A stretch of DNA of 64,000 nucleotides, taken from Straminergon stramineum. Lineage: Eukaryota; Streptophyta; Bryopsida; Hypnales; Calliergonaceae. The first letter of the stretch is position 1. Each line of letters opens with the position of its first letter. This document shows, piece after piece, positions 24,247-35,050 of the stretch. The stretch is taken from NCBI GenBank assembly GCA_963920665.1, contig OY987266.1, positions 5,585,001 to 5,649,000 on the forward strand, read 5' to 3'. The notes beneath the pieces are model-generated. The model saw only the letters and a program-made list of their open reading frames with translations, did not search any database and was not told the origin of the DNA. The position numbers and the translations under genes are program-made.

Positions 24247-26040
24247 AGTTATGTTGGCTTTCATTACATGGCATGAGTGAGAATTAACTTAACATAAAGC
24301 ATCCCCAATGCAGAGACAGGAAGAGTCACTAAAAAGTGTCAGGAAAGGGCTTGTTGCCGGATCAAAAGGTGGGCCGACCCTCTTGCCAACCTACTACATG
24401 TTGCATCGTCCCCAATGCAACAACAAGCTGAGGCCTAGCAGACACAACACTACAGTTTTTCTTTATTTTTGTTTTAATTTTCAATGGAACTTCTTGCACT
24501 TTTTCAACATGCTTTGGGGTGAGGTATTCAAATTTGCACACCGAGGTCACAAAATTGAGCTTTCAGAGTATTGTTTTTTGTTCAGTAAATTGCATCAAAA
24601 TGCCGAGCAGGGGCTCCCATGTGAAGTGCCCTTGAAAATACAATTGGTTGCAGTGGTTGCATTGGGGCGTTGTTATTTGCAAATGGCCTTTATAACACTC
24701 GTTTGCACCATTCCTGTGCTTGTAAATGGGTTGCATTGGATCTCCTCTTAGTTGACAAAAACCACGTTTTGCATGCTTTCAAGGAGACCCCTACAACCTA
24801 CAAACAAATTATTATACCTCATCTTCTAAAGATAAGCTTACTCAGTGAGGTCAATTCAGACGAGCGTTTGGACAAAATAATTTCAAACGAGTCATTGGCT
24901 AAAATAGCATAAGCTTACTTGTCCAATGAAGTGTTTAGACCTAGGGTTTGTCCACTTCCTCAATTCGCCAAGTCACCAACCATTGTAACCAGCTCAACAG
25001 ATAAGATGGAAAAGTTTTGGGGCTTGTTAAGGGGGAGGGGGATTCCAAGGACTAGAAATTGTTACCACTAGAAGCACATTCCAAAGTACTTTAAATAGGA
25101 AAAATAAATCTCAAATTTTGACATTTGACAATGAAAAAACCCCGCTTCAAAACTAGATGAAAGACAAAAATTATAGTTATCAAAGTACATCCACTCAAGG
25201 TTCTCCTTTGGTCTCTTGTATTGTTTCCCTTTCACTAGAAATTGTCCATGTGTTTCCAAAAAAAACAAACATTCCACTCCCAAATTTGGGCACAATCTCT
25301 ATTCCAATCTCTAAAAGACAAATGAGAAATAAATAGAATTACATTCCCTCATTAATTTGTAGAGGTCCATTAGAATATTCCAACCAAGATATGAACTCAC
25401 TTTGACTGCTATCTAGATAAACAATCAATATTATCACAACAAATTGACATATTGTTTGGAATAGTTATAAGATTTTCATGCTTCAAACATGGGCTATTAA
25501 GAATTATTTCATTGGCTAATAAGAGTTGAATACACATTGGAAAAAAATTAGGTTGATTTGTGAGTGGCTAATCACATCATTCACTAACTTAGAGACTTTG
25601 AGAACTAGTCATGGTGATCATCATGATGCATGGAGCTTAGGAGAAAGATGAGTCAATTCTTTATTGATATATACAAGTTGAAACCATCATAAAGAAATTG
25701 AATATTGCCACTATCCACAATAAAGAAACTACACCTATAATTGACCAAATAAACATTTGAGCATGATTGGTACTCTTATTAAATTATCTAGATTTTTATT
25801 GAATCTTGTTGGAATTTAAAAAGGATATTCAAGATTCTATTTATATGCTTCTTATGGACAACTTATATGCATACATTATTAATTTTTGAGAAGCGTTGAA
25901 AAGAAATGTACCCAAAGGCTCTCAAATTTAGAGGGATTAGGCATAAATCCAAATAGAAAGTTTTGTGAATAGGTTACTTATAATTTGGTACTGTTATCTT
26001 AAAAAAAAGGAAAAATTAATTCAACACTTCAATGCCCATG
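24247..26040. other. Gene-free stretch
   Basis: 24300-24910 has two overlapping plus-strand open frames (24308-24751, 24670-24912) with no recognisable domain and no supporting exons; I do not call them genes. The rest is AT-rich DNA. Confidence 0.3.
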
Positions 26041-27080
26041 TACAAATTCATTGCTACTAGTATGCCATGTGTTGTTGCCACAACCATTGGTATGTCATTT
26101 GTAAATGTCACAAAACTAATAGCCAAATCCTTCTTAAATCTCCTTTCACGCCTATTTTTTTATTCTTCAAATTATTTTTAGCATTCATATTTAATATCAT
26201 GCATCATATCAATTTTTTCATTATGATGTAAGAAAAAATTGTTTGGCATAAGAAATAGTATGCCAAACAAGATTTAAGAGTAAAATAAAGATAAAAATAA
26301 AATTGAAAAGATGAATCAAAGTGAGAATAAAATAAAAGTAAAAACCTTAAAGTATTGGTGTGATTTCAAGGCTGACAAAGTATTATGTAGCTTGTCCACC
26401 TATAGGCTCAATGGCTCTCTACCACCAATTCCCTTGTTTCCATCTAATTTTCTTATCTATGATGTGATAAATACTTCAAAATTCAATATCTCTTGCCTTG
26501 TTAGTCAAAACACAACGAAAGTTGCTTCATGCAAACCTTCTCCCCAAGGGCTTTCCAAGCACACCCTTGCTGGCCCAATGGTCTAGGAGATCTTGACTTA
26601 TGTCACAAAACAAATGAACAAACTCTTTGTTTTAATAGTATAGATAGATTAGTATACCTTGTGTCATTGCCACAACTATTAGACTTTCATTTGTAACTGC
26701 AACAAAAGTGATGGTCAATCCTTTCTTAAATCTCCTTTCATATCCATTTCTTCTTCCACAAATTATTAATTTTATAGCACTAATGTTGAAGTCCACGTGC
26801 ACCATTATTTTTTGTATTTAATATGTTTGTTCTTTTGTAAATATGTTTGCTTGACCTACAAAAATAGTATTCCAAACAATTTCATTAAGTAAAAATAAAA
26901 ATAAAAACATTAGTGCACATTATGACCATTGAAGCATTTTCTAACTCCATGGCATCTAGGCTTGAAGGCCCCATTGCTCTCTACAACCAATTTTCTAATT
27001 TCTGGTGCTAATAAAAACTTTTACTAGTTGGAACGCTACGAAACTTACTTTGAACCCACACCCTTTCCAAGACTTTCTGA
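26041..27080. repeat. Dispersed repeat, two consecutive copies (third near 28430-28720)
   Basis: The block ACAACCATTGGTATGTCATT, followed by CTTCTTAAATCTCCTTTCA, occurs near 26080 and, altered, near 26670 and 28618. It is preceded or followed by a shared segment (CCAAGGGCTTTCCAAG and relatives). The unit is about 600 bp with no coding capacity seen. Class unknown. Confidence 0.65.
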
Positions 27081-27272
27081 CTATATTACAAAGTTGTGAG
27101 TATAAGTCCAAATTCTAGAATAGCACAGGTTTTCCATTGTAAAAATGTTTTGCATAAATCTCTTTATATCCTTGTTGCCCCTACTAACCCTAAAACTATT
27201 TCCAAATCCCAATTTTCCAAATCCCTATTCTATAATTCTCACAATAACTTAGAAACTACCATACCTAACATG

Positions 27273-27599
27273 ACTATAACAAAACATAGTAAAAAACAAC
27301 CACACTCAAAGTTGAGTGCAGTTCTTTAGACCACGTTTTTGTGCAGGCCCACTATATTCACAATCAACTTCTTTTGCAATTTTCAAATGCAATTTTTAGA
27401 ATTTCGGGGCAAGTAACATACCATTGAAAAGCTATTGAAAAAACCTTCCCAACGGTATATTGCACGCCCCAAAATTCTAAGAATTACAATCAAAAATTGC
27501 AAAAGAAGAAAAAAATTCACTACACATGCACACACATAAATGTGATCAAAACAATTGCACTCAAATTTGAGTGTGGTTTTTACTATGTTTTGTTATAGT
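27273..27599. mobile_element. MITE with about 50-bp inverted ends, 327 bp
   Basis: The left end ACTATAACAAAACATAGTAA and the segment CACTCAAAGTTGAGTGCAG are mirrored on the right (GCACTCAAATTTGAGTGTG, TACTATGTTTTGTTATAGT). Further in, TTTTGCAATTTTC/TAGAATTTCGGGGC face matching complements, so almost the whole element can fold back. Confidence 0.85.
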
Positions 27600-28429
27600 G
27601 CATTGACCTATCATAAATGATGGATAGTCACTCCAAATGTCTTGAAGCTTTGCCACAATGTAGAACAATTAGTCAAATACTCACATATCAATTTTCATCT
27701 TGATCTAAAATATTGTCCAACTTTAGTGGCCATTTTTTTTTCACTACGGAATTTTTGGCCAAGTCACAAGCTCTACACTTGATTGTATTTTGTGCATAAC
27801 TTATAGGTCCTATATCCATTGAAGATAGTTTTTTGATAAATGGTAGTAGATAGGTTAAAAGAAAATTAACCTCTAAGTTCGTAGCCATATCACAAAAACT
27901 CCATAACTTTCCAGCTCCAAAATAAAACCTTTTTGTTGCATTTGATTCTTTGAAACCTCGTATTTGCTTCTTCATAATATATCTAGATCTAAAAATTGGT
28001 ATCATGGTAGATCAAATATCCAAAAATTCAATCCAAAATTTGGCATTGATCCAATACTTTATCAAAATACAAATTCAAAACTACTCACATCAATGCTTCT
28101 TTCAATCATCAATGAATGTACAACTTAGCATCCAAGTGCATCCCACATTTCAAAAATAGCAAGAACCAAGAGAGAAACAAGGGAGTTGTCCTTGCCTCTA
28201 AGTAGCCAATTACCACCTTAGGAGGCAAGTTCTTGGCTACCCTTACCCCATAACTCTAACATCAACTACTAACCAACTAGTTATCAACCAACAACTACCA
28301 AGAACTCCCAACACTATACACACCCTTCAACTTATGAAGATGCCTACTTCAACTTGTAGATGACCCACATCACAAAAATGATACCAAGTGTACCCTAGTT
28401 GGAGTCCATTTAAAAATAAATTAAAAAAA
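27600..28429. other. AT-rich intergenic DNA
   Basis: Short open frames on both strands (27688-28005 minus, 27950-28159 plus) lack recognisable domains. Nothing called. Confidence 0.35.
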
Positions 28430-28720
28430 TTCAATATCCTTTGCCTCATTAGTTGAAATGCGGAGAAACTTGCTTTGTGCACACACCTTCCCTAAGGGCT
28501 TTCTAACGACATCAAGTGCGCCCCTGTGAGTTCAATGATCTAATAGATTTCAACATATGTCACAAAATAAACAAACAATCTATTTTGTTCATATAGACTA
28601 GTATGCTATTGCTGCAACCATTGGTATGTCATTTGTAATGGCTACAAACATAATGGCCTATCCCTTCATAAATCTCCTTTCATACTAGTTTGTAATTTTT
28701 TATTCTTTAAATTATCTATA
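28430..28720. repeat. Third copy of the 26-27 kb dispersed repeat
   Basis: Shares TTCAATATC..TTGCCTC.TTAG and the TATGTCATTTGTAA block with 26041-27080. Confidence 0.6.
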
Positions 28721-30119
28721 GTACTAATGTTCAATATTGTGTGTGATATCAATTTTTACCTTATGATTCTCTTTCAAAATGCACTAGATGTACAAAAATA
28801 GTATGTCAAAGCATGAAAAATTTAAGAGTGAAAATAAGAAGAAAAACAAGAAGAAAAAGTCAATGAGATTGAAGTAAAAGAAAAGTAAAAAGATACGAAG
28901 GTAAAATGTGTCATGTGAAGTGACATTAGGACCATTCCACGTCAAATTACAGTGGTAGATGAACTCCTATGAGAGTTCATTGTAATTTTGGATGGATTTC
29001 ATCGAAATTATAGAGATCATCTATCTTAGGGTTTGAATATTTAGGTGCAGAGAGCTCCTTGACTTGACATTGTTGTCAAGTCAAGTTTTGTGAGTGTTTT
29101 CGAGAGAGAGTTGTGTATTTTGCTTTGCTTGGAGATGGTGGTTTATCATTTAGTAAAGTCTTCACCTCTTTTCTAACACTTGCATTCTTGGATTCTCCCT
29201 TTGTGGAGTGAGAGCCGCTTGACTTTGTGTATGTAGATTCATAAGTTTCTCACCGGACAACAATGCTTCTTTCCTTCCTTGTAGTGGCAATTTTGAGTGG
29301 AAGGACAAAATTTGAACTTCTAGTTTGTTGTTCATGCTTGTAGTAGTAGATGAAGAAGAGTTGCCTACAAATCTAAAACTTTGAAAATTGTGAAATTTGA
29401 GTGATTTTTGAGGAAGTTTTATGGTTTTTTGTTTTTGGCCATTTCTTAGTTGAGTGTCTAGATGGAGCATTGTGTTTTCTGAAATCTAAGATTTTCAAAG
29501 ATTTATGAAGTCTAGGATTTTTGAAGATTTTTCCTTATAAGTTCATGAGTATAATATCCAAAATTTTCTAATAGCACATGTTGAACATGGCGGAAACATC
29601 TAATTCATCCATCATTTTGCCCATACTATCGAGGAATTGAGATGCCAATTCTAACTAGCAATGTTAATAACTATTGAGTATTAATCCAGTTCCTATATAT
29701 TTTGAGCTCATTCTCATTGTGACAAATTGTCACAATGTGTTCAAAAAAATTTACATTAATTTAAATTCATTTCATTGCCCCCCTTTGAGTGTAAAAATAA
29801 TTATTTAAATTAATTTAAATTTAATTTGTTTCATATACTCCCCTCCCCCTATTTGTAATTTTGAAAAGCCATTAGGTTTGGCATTCCATATGGGATTTAT
29901 CCCAATTTGCCATATCCCATGTCCAATATCCTGTTCTAGTATAGTATCCTGTATCCATATCTAATAACAATACAATATCCCCTATCCGTATCCCAAGTTG
30001 TTTTTGAAATCAATGACATTGGAAGGGAGGGGGGGATTTAAAAAAAAATATCAACGGTTTTCAATTTTTGGGAGCAAAGGGGGGGAACAAAAAGGACATG
30101 ATGCATCTTTTCATTACAT
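28721..30119. other. Intergenic DNA with small hairpins
   Basis: CTTGACTTGAC..GTCAAGTCAAG near 29053-29081 and CATTGTGACA..TGTCACAATG near 29716-29738 are short perfect stems with no further context. The minus-strand frame 29162-29470 has no recognised domain. Confidence 0.35.
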
Positions 30120-30665
30120 TGTTATCTTGGAAGCATCAAAAATTTGATTTTGAAAAAATATGTTTACAATTTTTCTATAGAGGATTTTGTATAAGGGTTT
30201 TGTTGTAAATCTTGGCTTTTCAAAATAAGCCTTAAATTCACTAAATTTAATTCACTAAATCTTGGAGACGAAATCACATTAGAAATTTATTTAATAAAAT
30301 TATAGAGTAAATTTTGGGAAGCCATAGATTGATTATGGTTAAGCATGTTATGTCCTTTAACCTCACATTTTTCTCATGACCTCAATTTTATATTTGACTT
30401 GTAAAAACTAAAAAGAAGATTAAAAGATTTGAAGTCATTTTCAAATTTTAACCCCCTTGTGATCAAACATTACAAGATTTTTTAAATTGTAACTAGACAA
30501 TATTAGACTAGAATTGGTGTGTTATGAATCACTTAAGAAATGAAATTAAACACAATACTATCACATATGGATTGAAAAATCTTTTCAAAACTTTTGCTTT
30601 TTGTTTTGTTCAAAGCAAACTTGAAGAAGCTCAAAAAGGTCTTGGGTATTTAGGAGTGAAAGATC
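30120..30665 (-). mobile_element. Decayed class B piggyBac-type element (copy 1)
   Basis: Similar in the same orientation to 44954-45612: AAAATTTGATTTTGAAAA, TTGTAAATCTTG, AGTAAATTTTGGGAAGCCAT, GTGATCAAACATTA, GGTATTTAGGAGTGAAA at the right end. Both TTAA borders are lost. Confidence 0.6.
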
Positions 30666-31575
30666 AAGGGTACTTTTAATGTTCAAAATTACAAAATGTA
30701 TTATAAAATTCAGCTTGGGAGAATATTATAACTAGGTGACTTTAATATTGAATTTGTAACATACGATCCATAAATAATATCTATAGTAGGGATTGGATCT
30801 ATTATTACAATAATTAACATTTAGCAATAAATGTCTTCACAAAAAATAATTGAAAAAAATCTAAATTTCTATATTTTTAATTTTTACAAGAGTTTTTCTC
30901 TTCAAGTTCCAAATTTTAGATTTAATTATGGTGAATTTTCAAGAGTTTCTTTAACTTATTTAGTTTGGTCAAATTCTAGGGATCCTTTTTAAAATTGAAA
31001 AATCTACTTTGTGAGGTGAAATTTTCTATATCTTTTGTACTATAGAATTGTTTCAAATCTAAAGTCTTGAAATTCTATACTGTAAAAATGATTGAGAACT
31101 AAAAAAAGATCTTGCAACAATTACTAGATGCACAAGAAGAAACCAAGATTCTTTGTATTTGGGATGTACATTTTTTCAGCTATTGTTTCAAATTTTAACT
31201 TGGTTTGTATGGAATTAGAGTGGGTGATATTATACCAAATGAGATATGCAAACCTCTCTATTTCCTATACATCTCTATAATCTCTTATTTCCAATAAAGT
31301 GAGAACACCTATAATGTCCAAATTGGGTATTGAGCATGGTTCTTTTTGTTGAATTATAAAAGCTATATTGAATCTTGTTGGTAGTCAAATAGGAATTGTA
31401 GATTCTATTAAAATTGTAATTTTTGGAAACAATATGAATAAACTATGATATTATTAAGTGTTAAAAAATTTTATATTCCAAATTGAGCATGAATAGAGGT
31501 TGTACATTTTAGGCAAGACTATATAATAAGTTTGGTTGTTTGGAATCATGTCACGTATGATCAAAAGTAGGTACC
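30666..31575. other. AT-rich intergenic DNA, nothing recognised
   Basis: No gene or bounded repeat seen. Confidence 0.35.
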
Positions 31576-32229
31576 TTAACCCCTAAATGCCCAAGGCCTA
31601 TTTGGAGCTTCTTGAAATTTAGTCTAAATTGAACAAAAAGTCAACATTTTCATAAGTTGTACCAATTTCTTTTGAATTGTAACCATAAAAATTAAAACTA
31701 GACATGTTAGAGATCACATGGGAAAAGAAAACATAACAATATGACATACAAATTGAAAGATTATAATGTTTGATCATGAGGGTGTAAAAACTATGAAAAT
31801 TTTTTAATTCACTTTTTGCATGTCAACTCTAAAAATAGTAAAAAGTTGGTCACTAAAAAAATATGAGGTTATAGGACCTAGCATGCACAACGCCAATCAA
31901 TTTACGTTTTTTCAAAATCTATTCTACAATTTTTTAAAATGAATTTCTAATGTGATTTTGCCTCCAAGATCTAGTGTATTTGAGGCTCATTTCCAGGAGC
32001 CCACAACACTACGGGAAGTCAAGATTGCACTAGATATCCTTGCACAAAATCTTCAATTGAAAAATCATAATCCTTTATTTTTAAGATCAACTTTTTGATC
32101 CTAAAACTAGACTTCAAAAAGAATTCTCTAAAAATATAAACTACTAATAATAGCAATTTGGTTGGATTTTACTTAACTTCAAAGTTTTCCAAACACCACA
32201 TTTGGGTGCCTTGGGCATTTAGGGATTAA
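31576..32229 (+). mobile_element. piggyBac-type nonautonomous element, 654 bp (class B, copy 2)
   Basis: Starts TTAACCCCTAAATGCCCAAG and ends TTGGGCATTTAGGGATTAA: good terminal inverted repeats with TTAA on both sides. The interior is the reverse complement of 44954-45612. Its right-hand TTAA is also the left TTAA of the next element. Confidence 0.85.
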
Positions 32230-33161
32230 TCCCTAAATGCCCAAACTACATTTTTTTGGCAAGATAGCAATTTTGGGCAACTCACTACAAATGGATTATT
32301 ATTATATTTTCTTTGGAATTTTCAAACATGTGCCCAAGGAGTAGCTTTAAGGACCCAAAATTTTCATAACATTTGACTACATGATCAAAAAGTTATTGCA
32401 AGATATATCATTTTCATTACTTCATAGGTAGCTTAAGTGGTTCAAAAAATTTCTAAAAAAATTAGTTTTTTCATGAAAAGGAAATTTGAAATTAGTTCTC
32501 TAGATTTATATATATAGGGATAGCTTTGAATCATTCCGTTTTGATTAATGAGATGAAAGTTATGAGGAGTTTTAGTTTGCGGAGAGTTATGGATACTCTA
32601 CTCTAAACTTTGAAGTCCTTTATTTAACTCAATTTTTAGTATTTTGGGAAAAAATAAAATGAAAGGATGCAGATGTTCATTACAACATTACAACCATTGG
32701 ATTGGCATTTTTCATTTCCATTACTACATTCTTAACGATTTAGTAATTTAAATCATTCTCTACTACTTTCTACTTACTATTTTTTTCCTATATGTTGTAC
32801 AATTCCAAATGATACGAATTTTTTCAAGCATGTATATCCAACTTGTTTGGAAGATGAATTCAAAGAAGCACCACCATTTTGAACATTTTTTTATATAAAT
32901 GTGACCTTGTGAAGTGTAGCTCCCTGATTTTTCACAAGGCAAGATTAAGGACTTTTGTCAATTCAAATGCTAACATCTTGCAATCTACATGGTGGAAAAT
33001 TTTGGAATTTTTTTCACATCTTCTCAAACTAGCTTACTACAAGGTCCTATAGTTATTTGTGTCCAAAAATGTTTTTTTTTCTAAAATTTGGAACTTGTAT
33101 TAGAAATGGCAATTTTGGAGCGTTTCTAGTGAAAATATAGTCAAACACATTTAGGGGTTAA
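32226..33161 (+). mobile_element. piggyBac-type nonautonomous element, 936 bp (class A, copy 2)
   Basis: Starts TTAATCCCTAAATGCCC and ends CACATTTAGGGGTTAA. Same interior and orientation as 43730-44662. Shares its first four bases with the preceding element. Confidence 0.87.
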
Positions 33162-33703
33162 ATATAGAATTAGAAAATTACTTCAAAATATCTAGGTATC
33201 AAGTTGTGAATACTTGTGAAAAAGTTCTACAAAATCCCATTTGTTTGTGCTAGGGGATTTATTCTCAATTCCATAAAGCAATATAGCTTCTAATCCTACC
33301 CAAGTTTTTTTTGGCGAAATTTCGCAAGATCCGTCAAAATTTGACCATTGTAAATTTGTCCCTCCAAAATTTGGCCTATGCAGCGATGCCAACACAAGGG
33401 GCACTAGCCCCCCCAAAAAACCCTGATCCTAACTACATCGATGCAACTATTTTGATTGAAAAGTACATATGTTAGATGAAATATCATTGATTGATCCAAA
33501 TATATGTACATACATCCAAATTTGGCAAAGTAATCCTAATTTGATTTTAGGGTTGATTCCCCAAAATTAGAGATTATTTCATGCAAAATAATCCAATTTC
33601 TTTTTTTCAAAGTGGTTACTCTGCAGACAAATAGAAACGTTGAGTGAGTGGGATTGTCCTCGTAAGTTAACCATGCGGTGATACTCCTAGAGCTGATCTG
33701 ATC
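33162..33703. other. AT-rich intergenic DNA, nothing recognised
   Basis: The minus-strand frame 33192-33416 has no recognisable domain. Confidence 0.35.
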
Positions 33704-33935
33704 TAAACTAAATAGTGAAATTAGGTTGCCCTACACTATAGAAATATTTGCTATTACTCTGCAAAATCACACTACTCTTAAATTAGATATTGTTGTTATT
33801 GGGACTTATGAACCTTCATGTATACAAATGGAAGTATATGTAGGAATTTTTGTTGACTTTAATGGCTTGTAAAGTACTTTTCTTGGTGTAAGTCAATCTA
33901 ATTGTTAAGGCAACCTAATTTCACTATTTAGTGTA
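33704..33935. mobile_element. TA-flanked MITE, 232 bp (copy 2)
   Basis: Same ends as 8423-8670 (ACTAAATAGTGAAATTAGG and its complement) with TA on both sides. The interior keeps blocks such as TATTGCTA and TATTGTTGTTATTGGGACT. Confidence 0.82.
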
Positions 33936-34281
33936 GGTGAGAGAGTACATTGATACCCTCAGAAGGATTGAGATTAAGGTGATACCCGCCACTATGTCTT
34001 GCCTAGGTATAATCTTAGTCTCAATCGTGCCTAGCCAACCAGTTTGTTTGGGCTTCGTGATTTTCGGGATCTGGAATCGGGAAGCCGAACCAGATCGAAG
34101 TGTCGAATGACACCTGAATCAGCATAGTCTACGGTCAAGAGAAAGCACGGGAGGCGAGTGGTCATCGCCTGCACTTCTCCAAATTCGCCGCAGCAGCTTG
34201 ACGGCCGAGCTAGCTGCTCGTGCACTGCTTAAATCGGCTTCCCTCCTCGATTGCGGAAATCCTCCTCTCTCTCTGACAAGC
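33936..34281. promoter_or_regulatory. Probable promoter/5' UTR of the CCCH-RRM-LOTUS-RING gene
   Basis: Composition shifts from AT-rich repeats to balanced DNA here. No core promoter motif can be assigned with confidence. Confidence 0.35.
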
Positions 34282-35050
34282 ATGGCGATCGTGCCTGGCC
34301 AGCTGCAAGAATTGCTGGTGGACGAGGAGAAGGTCACTCATCATTTCCTGCTTCGAAATTGGCCAACAATTCACTTCACTCCTCACTTATTTTGGTTTGA
34401 ATTTATCTCGAGTCGTTGGTTTCGTTGATCAATTGATGTCTCATTCCTTTTATTTAGAGCGATCCGAGAGCTTTGTGCTCTGAAGAAATTCTTAATCCTG
34501 CATTGCTAAGAGCCTGCGGAAGTTCGATTCCGTTCAGCTTCACAGACGGGTCCACTGTGCCCGGTTAACTGCTCGTTGGTGAGAAGAAGATCATCAGGTC
34601 CTGCTTCGTGAATTTGGATTCGTCCGTGGTCATGGTTTAAATAAGTCTCATGTACCGCTAGTGAATGGTCAAACAATCGATCATTCATTTCTGTTTTAGT
34701 TTTTAGAGTGATTCCACATCGCGTGAATGCCGGCTGTCTGCACTTAAGTTAGAGAATCCTTAATTCATCTTTCAGTTTCACTACGCGCTTGCGGAAATTC
34801 TTTTTTTCTGCATCATATCTCCATCGCAATCATGTCCATTATGCTAAGTAAGAAATTTCTCGTGGATGAGGAGGTCATCATGTCCTGCTTCGTAATTCCT
34901 AACTGGCCTCTAAATCTATTCGTCCATGGCTTCTATGGCATGAACAAATCTTCTGAAGCATCAATTTCGTTCATCAAATGACGTCTCACTTCTCGTTAAA
35001 TTTTATTTAAGCAATTCCTGAGCGCTTGAATAGCTGCGTGAACTTCGGAA
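34248..35050 (+). repeat. Three diverged tandem copies of a first-exon block
   Basis: Copies begin near 34248, 34511 and 34788, each with a TGCGGAAAT/TGCGGAAGTT motif. They share a downstream GTGGACGAGGAGAAGGTCA / GTGGATGAGGAGGTCATCA segment, then CCTGCTTCG and a TTTATTTAGAGCGAT / TTTTAGAGTGAT / TTATTTAAGCAAT block. Copies 1 and 3 keep an ATG followed by an open frame ending in LVDEE(K) at a GT. Copy 2 has lost it. Confidence 0.75.

Noticed and set aside
24308..24912. Two overlapping plus-strand frames as a gene
   Set aside because: No recognisable motif, no splice-consistent partner exons, and AT-rich repeat surroundings.
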